This document shows positions 1 through 8,899 of a stretch of 64,000 nt of DNA, piece after piece. Made by a program: the position numbers and the translations under genes. The notes below the pieces were generated by a model. The model was not told where the DNA came from, did not search any database, and worked only from the letters and a program-made list of their open reading frames with translations. The stretch's first letter is position 1. Every line of letters starts with the position of its first letter. The DNA comes from Nostoc sp. LEGE 06077 (GTDB taxonomy: Bacteria; Cyanobacteriota; Cyanobacteriia; Cyanobacteriales; Nostocaceae): the NCBI RefSeq assembly GCF_015207705.1, contig NZ_JADEWI010000003.1, forward strand, positions 186,001 through 250,000, in the 5' to 3' direction.

Positions 1-369
1 GTTTAATGGGCTGTGAAACTCCCCGCCCCCTAATTTTAGGATGGGCGCTGTTTTGTATCAATTGACTTCAGCGGATTTTCACAATTGTCCTTGTAAATAT
101 AAATTAGCAGCACTAACTATCCAGCAAAAATACGTGTAAAATCCTACTCATAACCACAATCAGTATAAATCTCTTAATACTAGTCTTTTTATTTTGTTGT
201 AAGATAACAATCCATTTGATTTATCAACTGGCTCGTCAAGAGATTGAAAAAGCAACAGATAATAAATAGATTTGTTAACAACTTATTTATGTTTTCTATA
301 GTTACTCAAAAGGTTATTAATAGCAAAACGCAGTAGAATTTTATAACAGATAACAGAGGTACTCAACCA
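1..369. other. intergenic region at the left edge
   Basis: No convincing gene is visible. One frame is open from base 3 to a stop at about 61 (with an internal ATG at 6), too little to tell the tail of a gene from chance. The rest is AT-rich and leads to the small gene that starts at 370, with an AGAGG ribosome-binding-like sequence near 354-358. Confidence 0.4.
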
Positions 370-627
370 ATGAATATTTTGGTAACACCTGAAGATGAGC
401 AACTACATAAATTTCGCAGCGAATTAGGCAAATATACAAATACACAAGAAGTGATTAACACAACTTGGAAAGTTGTAGAAGAAAATTCGCATCGTCCCGC
501 AGACATAAATCAAAAAACAAGTATAGAAGATGAGCATACTTGTTGTCGAATATTCCGAGATCGTTCAATGGGTGAAGGGTGTAGTCATACAGAAGATTAC
601 ATTGATTCTGAGTTAGTTGAAAAATAG
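370..627 (+). CDS. small hypothetical protein, 85 aa
   Basis: I do not recognise this family. The product is hydrophilic and acidic, with no signal peptide or membrane segment. It has an adjacent cysteine pair near residues 58-59 and another Cys near 70 in a stretch rich in His, Asp and Glu, so metal binding or redox sensitivity is possible but unproven. An AGAGG sequence lies about 11 bases before the ATG. It faces the rubrerythrin gene on the other strand; the 190 bases between hold an imperfect inverted repeat (about 728-741 and 789-812) that may end transcription from both sides. The start context and clean frame favour a real gene. Confidence 0.55.
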   Translation: MNILVTPEDEQLHKFRSELGKYTNTQEVINTTWKVVEENSHRPADINQKTSIEDEHTCCRIFRDRSMGEGCSHTEDYIDSELVEK

Positions 628-816
628 TGTAACAGCTAGTATTGATCAGCAAGAACTTTACAGTTGCTGAGTATTTTACTGTAATTTTCTATTAACTAAA
701 TTGTGCAGATGAAACAGAGACAAAGGGATAGAGACTAGGATTAGTAATTTTTACTCAGCAAAACTTAACTATCGAAAAATTTTTGTTCCTAGCCTCTAGT
801 CTCTAATCTCTATATC

Positions 817-1530
817 TTAAGCAGCGACTTTTTCTTCCAGAGGTTTAAAAGTCTTTTTGGTAGCACCACAAATTGGACATTGCCAATCATCAGGAATCTC
901 TTCAAATGGTGTACCAGGTGCAATTCCCGAATCGGGATCACCCGCCACAGGATCGTAAATCATGCTGCATTGACGACAAATCCATTTGCGAGTTTGGGAA
1001 TCTTCGCTGGCTACTCTGGTAACAGCTTGCCCACCATTTAAAACTTCTAGAGCTTCAGTGTAGCGATCGGCATGGTAATTTTCAATAAATTTGAGCAAGC
1101 CAAAACGGTGTGCGGCTTCTCGAAATGTATCAGCGTGTTCGCCAGATTCTTGTGCTTGTTTGAGAAATTCAGCGGCGGCTGGATTGTCCCTATCACTTTG
1201 TGCCGCTGCGGCAAATTCGGGATACATTGTAGTGTATTCATAAGTCTCTCCCTCAATTGCTAAAGACAAGCAACGAGAGACAATTTGTTTTTTTTGTTCA
1301 TCAGTTAAAGCCGTGGGATCTTCAACCACCAATTCTGGATGCAGCAACTGAAAATGGGCAAAAGCGTGTTCAGTTTCTTGTTCTGCGGTTTCCCGAAAAA
1401 GTTTTGCTAAATCCGAGAATCCTAATTTACTAGCAACTTTCGCAAAAAATAAATACTTGCGATTAGCCATCGATTCACCACCGAAGGCTGCTTCTAAGTT
1501 ATGCAGAGTCGTAATGTTGGATAAATCCAT
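817..1530 (-). CDS. rubrerythrin
   Basis: This is a 237-residue rubrerythrin, a cytoplasmic non-haem iron protein of the peroxide-scavenging type. Residues 1-160 form the ferritin-like four-helix diiron domain, with Glu19, an ExxH motif at 52-55, the acidic cluster 93-98 and Glu128/Glu131-His132 as likely ligands. Residues 180-230 are a C-terminal rubredoxin domain with two CxxC knuckles, Cys185/Cys188 and Cys218/Cys221, for the Fe(SCys)4 centre. Length and domain order match classical rubrerythrin. In heterocystous cyanobacteria a homologue (RbrA) protects heterocysts from peroxide; whether this is that copy cannot be decided here. It looks monocistronic. Confidence 0.95.
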   Translation of the reverse strand: MDLSNITTLHNLEAAFGGESMANRKYLFFAKVASKLGFSDLAKLFRETAEQETEHAFAHFQLLHPELVVEDPTALTDEQKKQIVSRCLSLAIEGETYEYTTMYPEFAAAAQSDRDNPAAAEFLKQAQESGEHADTFREAAHRFGLLKFIENYHADRYTEALEVLNGGQAVTRVASEDSQTRKWICRQCSMIYDPVAGDPDSGIAPGTPFEEIPDDWQCPICGATKKTFKPLEEKVAA

Positions 1531-1725
1531 AGTGTTGAGATACCAGTGAAATAATATTGCCTAGCAAAAAAAACAGAGTTTAAATCAGGTTTATGAGCCA
1601 ATTTTGTATACCAGAAAACGTTTTATCCCAATTTCTGTTCGCCCATCTTTCTTTACCTGTTTTGACTGCTGTTCCAGGAAGATTATAAAACTAAAAATTT
1701 AAAACATTTTTTATTGACAAATTTC

Positions 1726-2466
1726 TCAAACAGCCCCGCCATTGACGCGAATATTTTGCCCAGTTATCCAACGCGCTTCTTCACTGGCTAAAAAAGCTAC
1801 CACGTCGGCAACTTCTTGGACATCACCCAGCTTGTTAAAAGCTGACATTTGGGCTAGACGATTGATTTGTTCTGGGGTTTTACCTTCACGGAACAGTTCT
1901 GTATCAGTCGGGCCAGGAGAAACAACATTCACTGTGATTTCCTTAGCACCCAACTCCTTCGCCAGCACCCGCGTTATCTGTTCCACTGCGCCTTTAGTTC
2001 CTACATAAGCACTGTAGGTTGGTAACATCATCCCTGTGGTGGATGAAGAAAAGTTAATAATTCTTCCACCTACTGCTAAATGTTGTGCAGCTTGTTGACA
2101 GGCAAAAAAAGTACCTTTGACATTGACAGCAAAAATTTTGTCAAACTCTGCTTCAGTAATTTCTGTAATTGGCTTGTAGATAATTGTGCCAGCATTGTTA
2201 ACCAAGATATCAACCTTGCCAAAATGGGCAATTGTTTTCTGAAAAAGTGCTTCAATATCAGCCACACTCCCGACATCAGCTTGGATAGAAATTGCTTGCA
2301 CTCCCAGTTGTTCGATTTCTGCAACAACTTCTTGGGCTTTGGCTGCATTTCCCGCATAATTAACTACGACAGATGCACCTTGATGAGCTAATTTTAAAGC
2401 GATCGCTCTGCCAATTCCCCTCGATGCACCAGTCACAATTGCAACTTTTCCTGTTAAAGCTGCCAT
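1726..2466 (-). CDS. SDR-family oxidoreductase (FabG-like)
   Basis: A 246-residue classical short-chain dehydrogenase/reductase. The NAD(P)-binding motif TGASRGIG is at 12-19, NNAG at 90-93, the catalytic serine region at about 140-142 and the YxxxK pair at Tyr154/Lys158, so all catalytic residues are present. The C-terminus carries the usual ITGQ and NGG ending of FabG-type enzymes. The substrate cannot be told from sequence; such enzymes reduce 3-oxoacyl groups, sugars or xenobiotic ketones. It stands alone, 200 bases from rubrerythrin and from the adaptor gene at 2682. Housekeeping fabG normally sits elsewhere, so this is probably an accessory paralogue. Confidence 0.93.
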   Translation of the reverse strand: MAALTGKVAIVTGASRGIGRAIALKLAHQGASVVVNYAGNAAKAQEVVAEIEQLGVQAISIQADVGSVADIEALFQKTIAHFGKVDILVNNAGTIIYKPITEITEAEFDKIFAVNVKGTFFACQQAAQHLAVGGRIINFSSSTTGMMLPTYSAYVGTKGAVEQITRVLAKELGAKEITVNVVSPGPTDTELFREGKTPEQINRLAQMSAFNKLGDVQEVADVVAFLASEEARWITGQNIRVNGGAV

Positions 2467-2681
2467 ATCTTAATCCTGCTTTACTAGCGATGATTTGCTC
2501 TTAACCTATCGCACAAAGGTTAAATTTACCCACTTATAGAAGGGGATAGGTAAAAGGTTACAGGTGATAGAGTTTAAAACATTTCCCAATATCCTAACCA
2601 AATTGGCTACTGCGATAAATTTGGACTGTTGACTATTGACAGCCTCCAGCAAAAATCTATGACATACAGCTTTAGTCTGAA

Positions 2682-3998
2682 CTAAGACTCAGGAACAATG
2701 GCTACACCATCCCGAATATTCAACAACCCGGAGATAATAATTTCATCTTCTGGCTGTAATCCTGCCAAAACTTGGTAATAGTTATTTTTGATATTGCCTA
2801 ACTTCACGCGTTGTTGTTGTGCTACCACCTGTGAAACGCCTTGGGGACTTGTTTGCTGTTTCGCTACGTAAACAAAAGTTTCCCCCGCCACGCGAGTTAC
2901 AGCTGTAGTCGGAATCAAAACTCCAGAACGCTGACTCCAAATCACTCTTGTCCGCACTAATTGACCTGCCCTTAACTGCCCTTGGGGATTATTAAACAGT
3001 GCTTTAATTAAGATTGATGGCGGTTCATTGCTCACATTGGGAGTAATTAAAAATACTCGACTTGTACCCAAAACTTGCCCTTGAGAATTCATAATTTCTA
3101 TGGGCATTCCCTTACGTAATTTGGGGCCGCGCTCTAGTGGTAGAGTTAAAGCAACTTCTAAAGGTCGGTTTTCAGCAACAGTCATGAGTCGTGAAGAAGT
3201 CGTGACAAAATCACCAACTTTTACCGAGATATCGCCCACGGTGCCACCAAAAGGAGCCGTAATTTTGTCATACTGAAGCGAGGCTGGTGGTTGTCTAGTA
3301 TTGATATCAGCTTGCTGGATGGCATTTTCCGCTTGTAAGATACTAGCTTTTTGGGATTGAATTCGAGAATTTACCGCTTCAAGATTAGCCTTCGCCGTCG
3401 CCAACCTGTTAGCAGATAAATCCTTCGACTGTCGTGATATCGCGCCTTGGTCTGCTAAGTTGGCAGATCTATCGTAATCTAGTTGATTTGACTGCACTTC
3501 AGCCAACTTTGATATCCGTTCTAATTCCAAAGCGCGGAGTGTGGCGCGGGCGCTTTCTAGTAGGGCTGCGGTTGCTTGGGTTGAACCATTATTGCTCAAT
3601 GCTGTTGGTTGTTGGGCTTTATAATCTATTTGGATAATGGGTGTACCTGCGGTGATAGTCTGTCCCGGCTTGACAAATATTTGGGTAATTTGTCCGGGGA
3701 TTCTTGACTGGAGGTTGATCGAACGCCGAGATTCTAGACTGGCAATATAGTCTGCACTTTCCTCAATTGTGCCTAATTGCACAGGAGAAATTTTAGCTCT
3801 TACCCCTGGTGTTTGAGAGTGAGTTGACGGTGTTTGATGTACAGGCGTAAGTAAACGCCAAGCGATCGCCACTCCACCCCCGACTATGAGTATTAAAGCT
3901 AACAATAATCGCCACCAGCGCCATTTACTTTGAGGTGGTTGTGCTGACGTTTCTGGAAGTTCTTTTTCAAAATCAATTTGCGGCTCAGGGGATGTCAT
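2682..3998 (-). CDS. HlyD/RND-type periplasmic adaptor subunit
   Basis: A 438-residue membrane-fusion protein. Residues 1-29 are a cytoplasmic tail, 30-48 a single membrane anchor, about 85-110 and 240-275 the two halves of the biotinyl-lipoyl barrel, and about 150-235 a Gln/Ala-rich coiled-coil hairpin that would contact a TolC-like outer membrane channel. The beta-barrel and membrane-proximal domains follow. Such proteins join an inner-membrane pump to an outer-membrane pore. No RND pump gene lies next to it. The nearest transporter is the ABC exporter at 4545-6362 on the same strand, upstream across a 546-base gap, so a working link is possible but not shown. Confidence 0.88.
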   Translation of the reverse strand: MTSPEPQIDFEKELPETSAQPPQSKWRWWRLLLALILIVGGGVAIAWRLLTPVHQTPSTHSQTPGVRAKISPVQLGTIEESADYIASLESRRSINLQSRIPGQITQIFVKPGQTITAGTPIIQIDYKAQQPTALSNNGSTQATAALLESARATLRALELERISKLAEVQSNQLDYDRSANLADQGAISRQSKDLSANRLATAKANLEAVNSRIQSQKASILQAENAIQQADINTRQPPASLQYDKITAPFGGTVGDISVKVGDFVTTSSRLMTVAENRPLEVALTLPLERGPKLRKGMPIEIMNSQGQVLGTSRVFLITPNVSNEPPSILIKALFNNPQGQLRAGQLVRTRVIWSQRSGVLIPTTAVTRVAGETFVYVAKQQTSPQGVSQVVAQQQRVKLGNIKNNYYQVLAGLQPEDEIIISGLLNIRDGVAIVPES

Positions 3999-4544
3999 GA
4001 CTTATCAGGTTACTAAAAATACAGTAAATAATTTTCGGTTTGTTGAGATGCAATTTACTGATACAGCATGAAGAGAAATAATAAATTATATGTTAGCTCG
4101 TCCCAATATACAGCTTTTTTTTCTCATGTCTAATCTATCAAAAGGTTAATGATAAAAATTTAGAATGTGATAGTTTGATTAACTGTCTTGTCAGTTATTA
4201 GAAAGAATATTTACATATTGCTAAAATAGCCAATTTAGATCCTATTCATCAAGTAAATCTTCAGTAGTGTTTGTTACAGATATGCCAAGAATTTGGGAGT
4301 TTGCATGAGGAAGGATTAAGCATAACGCACCATATCTATTGGTGCTACAATTTTAAGCTTTCCTTTATAAATTATCTTTTCAAAATACTTTGAGCTAAAT
4401 AATAGATGAAAGGGGTAATTGAGCCGTTAAATGATTGTAATTGGTATAATTGGGAACTTTTAATGATGTAACCAAAAATATTTATTTTAGGTACTCAAAC
4501 TCTAGTAATTATTAGATAAATGTAGAAATTACGAATGAAAAATA
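3999..4544. other. AT-rich intergenic region
   Basis: This gap separates the ABC exporter from the adaptor gene on the minus strand. It has no open frame of note, no tRNA-like structure and no strong terminator that I can see. It presumably holds the promoter of the adaptor gene. Confidence 0.5.
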
Positions 4545-6362
4545 TTATTCAAAAACTCCGTAATGTTGTGACTGCATATTCCATAAAGTGGTATATTCGC
4601 CGCCACTCTGTAAAAGTTCCTGATGAGTGCCATCTTCAATTAAATGACCAGCTTTGAGAACTAAAATTCGGTCAGCCATCCGTACTGAAGCCAGTCTGTG
4701 AGTAATCAAAATTGTAGTTTTGCCTTCAGCTAATTCAATAAAGTGTCGGTAGAGATCATATTCGCTGCGGGGGTCGAGTGCAGCCGTTGGTTCATCTAAT
4801 AGTAATAGCTGGGCTGATTGACGCACAAAAGCACGAGCTAAAGCTAATTTTTGCCACTGACCACCAGAAAGTTCTGTTCCACCAAATTGCTTACCAAGTG
4901 GTGTATCTTCCCGTGTAGGAAAATTATCGACTAATTGAGTGATATCAGCTTTTTCTACTGCATATCTGAGCATATCTGGGTGTTCTAAAGCAGTTAAGTT
5001 TCCCAACGCAATATTTTCTCCCAGAGTCAGCGCATAATGACCAAAGTCTTGAAAAACTCCAGCAATTTGTTGTCGCCACTGCCATAAATTTAAATTTCTT
5101 AAATCTATTCTATCAACTAAAATACATCCTTGTGTTGGGTCATATAGCCTAGTTAAGAGTTTAACTAAAGTAGTTTTACCTGCGCCATTTTCTCCGACGA
5201 TGGCGACTGTTTGTCCAGGGTAAATGGTAAAAGAAATATCTTGTAGAGCTAAACGATTATCTGGGTAGTAAAATTCAACTTTCTCAAAAGTAATACCTGA
5301 ACGAATGGGAGTCGGAACTTTCTCTCCAGGTATGCTCAATGGCATAAGAATAGGGCTATCAAGAAAGTTGAAAAACTGCTGCATATAAAGCACATTTTCT
5401 AACAGATCTACCCAATTAGCCACAAATCTTTCGAGATTATTTTGAAAGTAAGTCAATGACTGGACAAATAAAAGTACACTACCAGGACTGAAATCGCCGC
5501 GAAAAGCTTTCTGTACTACCCAATAAAAAGCAAAACCATTTCCCAAAGTACTGAGAATGGCTAAAGTCGATGACCAAAATGCTTGCTTCCCCCGCAGATG
5601 GCGCATCGTTTGATGTAAAGACTGAAATGCTTGTAAGTAACGCGTGATAAAAAATGAACCTAGCTGAAACAACCTGATTTCTTTCGCATAGGTATCAGTC
5701 AGCATTACCGAAGTGTAATATTGCATTCTCCGCGCTTGAGGACTTTGTTCAAATAAAGTTAACCAAATCGCTTTGCCATAATGAGAAGAAACCACTATTT
5801 GGGGTATAGTGGCGATCGCAATTACTAATGGTATCCAAAAAGCTAGGGGAATTAATAACCCAACTATCACTATCAACGTCACAAAAGAGCGACTTAACTC
5901 CACCAAATTCTCTAGTAAGTTTAGCGGTTTATAACTGACTTGTTGTTGCAAAAGTTGTAGCTCATCATAAAACAGAGAATCTTCAAAACGGCTCAAATCT
6001 GCAAAACTATCAGCCTTCTCCATTAATAACAAGCTAATATGAGCCGTTAACTTGTCATTGAGATTTCCTTGAAGTGCAAATATCCAAGGATACAGTAATG
6101 TTTCTAATAACAAAGCTCCTACCCATCCTGCTACCAAAGGTGCAAGTATTGCATAACCTAATTCTCTCCCAGATGTTAAAGCTGTTGCTACAGTATCTAC
6201 TACTAATTTGGTAATCCAAACACTAATAGCCGGAAGAAACCCTTGCAATAAAGTAACAGCAATTAAAAATACCATCTCTCTCGGTGCTGCTGTCCACAAT
6301 AAAGGTAGAGAACGAAATAAAGCTTTAGAGTAGTCTGTAAACCAAACTCTGAAATCGCTCAT
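4545..6362 (-). CDS. ABC exporter, fused permease and ATPase (peptide-exporter-like)
   Basis: A 605-residue half-transporter (counting from the ATG at 6362; an upstream in-frame TTG at 6365 is less likely). About 330 residues form the six-helix membrane domain. The ATPase domain has Walker A GENGAGKTT at about 390-398, the signature LSGGQ at about 498-502, Walker B LLLLDEP at about 519-525 and the switch His in ITHR. There is no N-terminal C39 peptidase domain. The membrane part resembles lantibiotic exporters of the NisT/SpaT sort more than lipid flippases; this is from memory and inexact. It is divergent from the TOMM precursor at 7231, which makes it a candidate exporter of that product. 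Confidence 0.9.
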   Translation of the reverse strand: MSDFRVWFTDYSKALFRSLPLLWTAAPREMVFLIAVTLLQGFLPAISVWITKLVVDTVATALTSGRELGYAILAPLVAGWVGALLLETLLYPWIFALQGNLNDKLTAHISLLLMEKADSFADLSRFEDSLFYDELQLLQQQVSYKPLNLLENLVELSRSFVTLIVIVGLLIPLAFWIPLVIAIATIPQIVVSSHYGKAIWLTLFEQSPQARRMQYYTSVMLTDTYAKEIRLFQLGSFFITRYLQAFQSLHQTMRHLRGKQAFWSSTLAILSTLGNGFAFYWVVQKAFRGDFSPGSVLLFVQSLTYFQNNLERFVANWVDLLENVLYMQQFFNFLDSPILMPLSIPGEKVPTPIRSGITFEKVEFYYPDNRLALQDISFTIYPGQTVAIVGENGAGKTTLVKLLTRLYDPTQGCILVDRIDLRNLNLWQWRQQIAGVFQDFGHYALTLGENIALGNLTALEHPDMLRYAVEKADITQLVDNFPTREDTPLGKQFGGTELSGGQWQKLALARAFVRQSAQLLLLDEPTAALDPRSEYDLYRHFIELAEGKTTILITHRLASVRMADRILVLKAGHLIEDGTHQELLQSGGEYTTLWNMQSQHYGVFE

Positions 6363-6429
6363 CAATTAAACCTAATTATTTATCTGGGATTAATACTGTT
6401 TCTTGATGAAGATGCAATTAATTGGTTGT

Positions 6430-6459
6430 TGTAGAGACGTTGTATACAACGTTTCTACA
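6430..6459. repeat. dispersed inverted repeat, 'tagagacgtt' type
   Basis: Arms of 15 bases meet at the centre with one mismatch. A related element with the same gagacgtt arm lies at 48352-48380. Such short palindromes are scattered through Nostoc-type genomes. Confidence 0.6.
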
Positions 6460-6889
6460 AGATTTATAAAGTGTAGTGGCGTGTCCACCTGAAAATACTG
6501 CATAAAAACAACTCTTGTGATGTGGGCTGAAAAGCCCGCACCAGAAGAGCTAGAAGCCCATCCCACAAGACAGTTGCAATGCAACATTTTAGCTTTGACA
6601 CGTCAGTAACTTCTCATAGAATTGGTATAAGTAAAATCCACCTTATCCCTGTTTTCTCTTCATCTGCGTGTTGCACCAAGGGCGATAATTATAACTTCCA
6701 GTTGTTATAGCTTCTACATTAGTACCCCAATGCAGCAAGTAATCTTAGAGTCTATTTCAACTAAAAACCATCCTACTTAAGAAAGAGTAAGATTAAGATT
6801 GCGGGTAAAAACTATACTTCTTCAGAAAGAATAAAAAACTCTAGAAAAAGATAATGTTAGAGAAGTCAGATGATCAAAACAAGGCAATG

Positions 6890-6909
6890 TTTTGCTAACA
6901 GTAGCAAAA
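6890..6909. promoter_or_regulatory. perfect inverted repeat upstream of TOMM cluster
   Basis: The arms TTTTGCTA and TAGCAAAA are perfect complements around a four-base spacer (6898-6901). The spacing fits a dimeric regulator operator. It lies about 320 bases before the precursor start, and no T-run follows, so a terminator is unlikely. Which protein binds is unknown. Confidence 0.35.
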
Positions 6910-7033
6910 GTTTTATCAAAGACAAGGTTTTAGGGAAGCTCAATTTTATCTAGAGTTCCCAGCACTTTTTAAGAAGTGATTTTGACCTGTTGTGGATTAG
7001 TTAAATTCTGAATAAAAGGCTGAATATTATTGT

Positions 7034-7065
7034 TTAACTATATCTGTAGGGGCATATATAGTTAA
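7034..7065. promoter_or_regulatory. perfect 10-bp inverted repeat upstream of TOMM precursor
   Basis: The arms TTAACTATAT (7034-7043) and ATATAGTTAA (7056-7065) are exact complements around a 12-base spacer. It lies about 165 bases before the precursor ATG, so it could be an operator or a structured 5' leader of the mRNA. No regulator gene sits in the cluster itself. Confidence 0.35.
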
Positions 7066-7230
7066 GCTCTAACCATTGTCTTAGTTTCTGGTCATCCTTC
7101 ATATTTGGTTGTGCCAATATCTATTCTTTCATAAAGCTAGTTGATTTACAAACATCATCAAAGCTTTTCTGAAATAGAATGCAGATTTGCCAACAAACTC
7201 ATGAATTGAAGTTAACAGGAGTAAGTGACC

Positions 7231-7602
7231 ATGCTTGCAGAAAAAACACTGACCCAACAAACAATAGATATGCGTTTGGAAGACAAAGCTGATAAATTAG
7301 AACAACTGTTGTTGTCTGATGAAGAAATAGCAGCTTTAGAAAAATTGGCAATGCCAGGAATGTTTGAATCTGAAACGCAGCAAAGATGGTTTGCTAATTG
7401 CGGCGGATGTGGCGGATGTGGAGGCTGTATTGGATGTCGAGGCTGCGGAGGTTGCGTTGGATGTCGGGGTTGCGTTGGATGTCGAGGTTGCGTTGGATGT
7501 CGTGGATGCGGATGTCGTGGATGTGGAGGATGTAGAGTTAGTGAAACTGGCTCAATATCCAGTGTGCTAGATGATAGTGATGATTTGGGATTTGGATACT
7601 AA
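7231..7602 (+). CDS. TOMM (thiazole/oxazole-modified microcin) precursor peptide
   Basis: A 123-residue RiPP precursor. Residues 1-56 are a leader, with an acidic amphipathic stretch at about 17-40 suited to binding a recognition element. Residues 57-101 are the core: 16 Cys, nearly all in xGC triplets where x is Gly, Val, Arg or Ile, with one two-residue step near residues 93-95. A 22-residue acidic follower ends in Tyr. The core resembles heterocycloanthracin-type Cys-Gly arrays of Bacillus as I remember them; the leader does not. Start choice: AGGAG at 7217-7221 is nine bases from the ATG at 7231 but only three from the GTG at 7225. Cyclodehydratase and dehydrogenase genes follow at once, which fixes the role. 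Confidence 0.9.
   Translation: MLAEKTLTQQTIDMRLEDKADKLEQLLLSDEEIAALEKLAMPGMFESETQQRWFANCGGCGGCGGCIGCRGCGGCVGCRGCVGCRGCVGCRGCGCRGCGGCRVSETGSISSVLDDSDDLGFGY
7456..7509 (+). repeat. three 18-bp tandem repeats inside the TOMM core
   Basis: Units at 7456-7473, 7474-7491 and 7492-7509 each encode Val-Gly-Cys-Arg-Gly-Cys and differ at one to three bases, partly at synonymous positions. They suggest that the core grew by in-frame duplication. Confidence 0.9.
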
Positions 7603-7640
7603 ATAACCGGAAGATATTCCTCAATCATTAGTGAATACAT

Positions 7641-7673
7641 ATATCCCTAACTTATCAAAGAAGTTAGGGATAT
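7641..7673 (+). terminator. hairpin between precursor and modification genes
   Basis: A perfect 13-bp stem (7641-7653 and 7661-7673) with a seven-base loop sits 39 bases after the precursor stop. No T-run follows directly, so it is more likely a leaky terminator or a 3' mRNA-stabilising structure. Either would keep the precursor transcript in excess over the enzyme genes. Confidence 0.6.
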
Positions 7674-7774
7674 TCAGCCAAATAAATTTTTACAAATCAA
7701 ATAAGCTTACTACATCTGTAAAAATAGATTTTTGATGTTTATTTTGTGAATTTTTACACGATAAAACAACGTCT

Positions 7775-8899
7775 ATGAAATTAAATGATGCTCAACGTCT
7801 GCGTCTGTTAAAACACGTTGTTGTTCATGTTATGTCGTCAGATTTTCATGGCGAAGAAACAATGATATTTAATACGACGCGGCGAACGCTAACCGTTAAG
7901 GGTCAAGCACTACATGATGTAGAAAGTTTGGTATTACCTTTACTAGATGGCTCCCAAACAATAGGAGAAATTCGGGCGGCAATTAGTGAAAGATTGACAG
8001 ATGCTTCACTCAACCAATGTTTAGAATTTTTGATAGAAAATCGCTTAGTTGAGGAGTTCCGTGAAGATAATCTCGATTTAGATAGTCGTGCTGATTTACT
8101 GCCTCAAATTAGTCTTTATCATGAGTTAGGTTTTCAGCAAAAGGATGCCGCAAAACACTTAGCTAACGCTAAAATTGCCGTTTTTGGGCTGGGTGGTTCA
8201 GGGTTGATAGCAGCAATCAATTTGGCTAGTGCTGGTATTGGTTTTCTGCGGTTGTGCGATGATGTATGCACAATTCCTTCCGATTTAGTAATAATGTCAG
8301 ACTCGGTATTTAAGCAAATCGGTGCATTGCGAGGTGTGGAAGCGGCAAGACAAATTGAGGCGATCGCCGAAATAACTGACACAGAGGTTGTGATCGATAA
8401 TTTGACAGATGATGCCACAGTCAATGCTTTGCTTGAGGATGTTGACTTGATAATTGTCGCCACCGATGCTGTCTCTGTTAATCTCGCCTATCGCCTCAAC
8501 AGATTATGCTGGAAAATGCAGCGCCCTCTGCTACCGGGTGGGGCGGCTGGTGTGGAAGGAACTTTTGGCCCCCTAGTTTTTGCTCACGATGGCCCTTGTT
8601 ATCTCTGCTATCGGATGAGGTCGATAGCTTGTGCCAAACTACCAGAGGCGGAATTGGCAATTGAGCGATTTCTCGACAAAGAACGCCGTTCTCAGCCACG
8701 GTTGCAAGAAAATCTGCCCGTTGCTCAGATGTTGGTAGGAAGTTATTTGGCGCTGGATGCTATCAAGATGTTCCTCGGTTTACCCATCGCCACTGATGGC
8801 AAATTAGTACATCTAGACTTACTCGGTACAAAGCTGACTCATAATGTTGTGCTGAAAAAACCGGGTTGTCCTCATTGTTCACGACAGGAGAGAATATAG
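7775..8899 (+). CDS. TOMM cyclodehydratase partner, E1-like protein with N-terminal RRE
   Basis: A 374-residue protein of the E1/ThiF-like TOMM family that presents the precursor to YcaO. Residues 1-95 fit a small winged-helix PqqD-like recognition element (RRE), which would bind the leader. The Rossmann motif GLGGSG is at 138-143. Two CxxC pairs, Cys275/Cys278 and Cys365/Cys368, form the expected structural zinc site. No YcaO domain is fused, unlike in many clusters. The stop overlaps the GTG start of the YcaO gene by one base, so the two are translationally coupled. Start: ATG at 7775, 100 bases after the hairpin. Confidence 0.9.
   Translation: MKLNDAQRLRLLKHVVVHVMSSDFHGEETMIFNTTRRTLTVKGQALHDVESLVLPLLDGSQTIGEIRAAISERLTDASLNQCLEFLIENRLVEEFREDNLDLDSRADLLPQISLYHELGFQQKDAAKHLANAKIAVFGLGGSGLIAAINLASAGIGFLRLCDDVCTIPSDLVIMSDSVFKQIGALRGVEAARQIEAIAEITDTEVVIDNLTDDATVNALLEDVDLIIVATDAVSVNLAYRLNRLCWKMQRPLLPGGAAGVEGTFGPLVFAHDGPCYLCYRMRSIACAKLPEAELAIERFLDKERRSQPRLQENLPVAQMLVGSYLALDAIKMFLGLPIATDGKLVHLDLLGTKLTHNVVLKKPGCPHCSRQERI

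Larger units (their letters stand above)
6366..7230. promoter_or_regulatory. long divergent promoter region between ABC exporter and TOMM precursor
   Basis: 865 bases with no gene. The left part holds dispersed-repeat material: an inverted repeat at 6430-6459 and a 'gggctgaaaagccc' hairpin near 6523-6537. The right part is AT-rich and holds two perfect inverted repeats, at 6890-6909 and 7034-7065, given separately. A good ribosome-binding site, AGGAG, is at 7217-7221, nine bases before the precursor ATG. Confidence 0.55.

Noticed and set aside
455-652. 65-residue frame on the minus strand over the gene at 370-627
   Set aside because: It is antisense to a better-supported frame and has no ribosome-binding site or family features.
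6390-6587. 65-residue frame on the minus strand in the exporter-precursor gap
   Set aside because: It is made of dispersed-repeat DNA with hairpins and has no protein-like pattern.
7364-7570. 68-residue frame in another phase inside the TOMM precursor
   Set aside because: It is a shadow of the Cys repeat in a second frame and reads as a low-complexity Val/Asp/Ala string.
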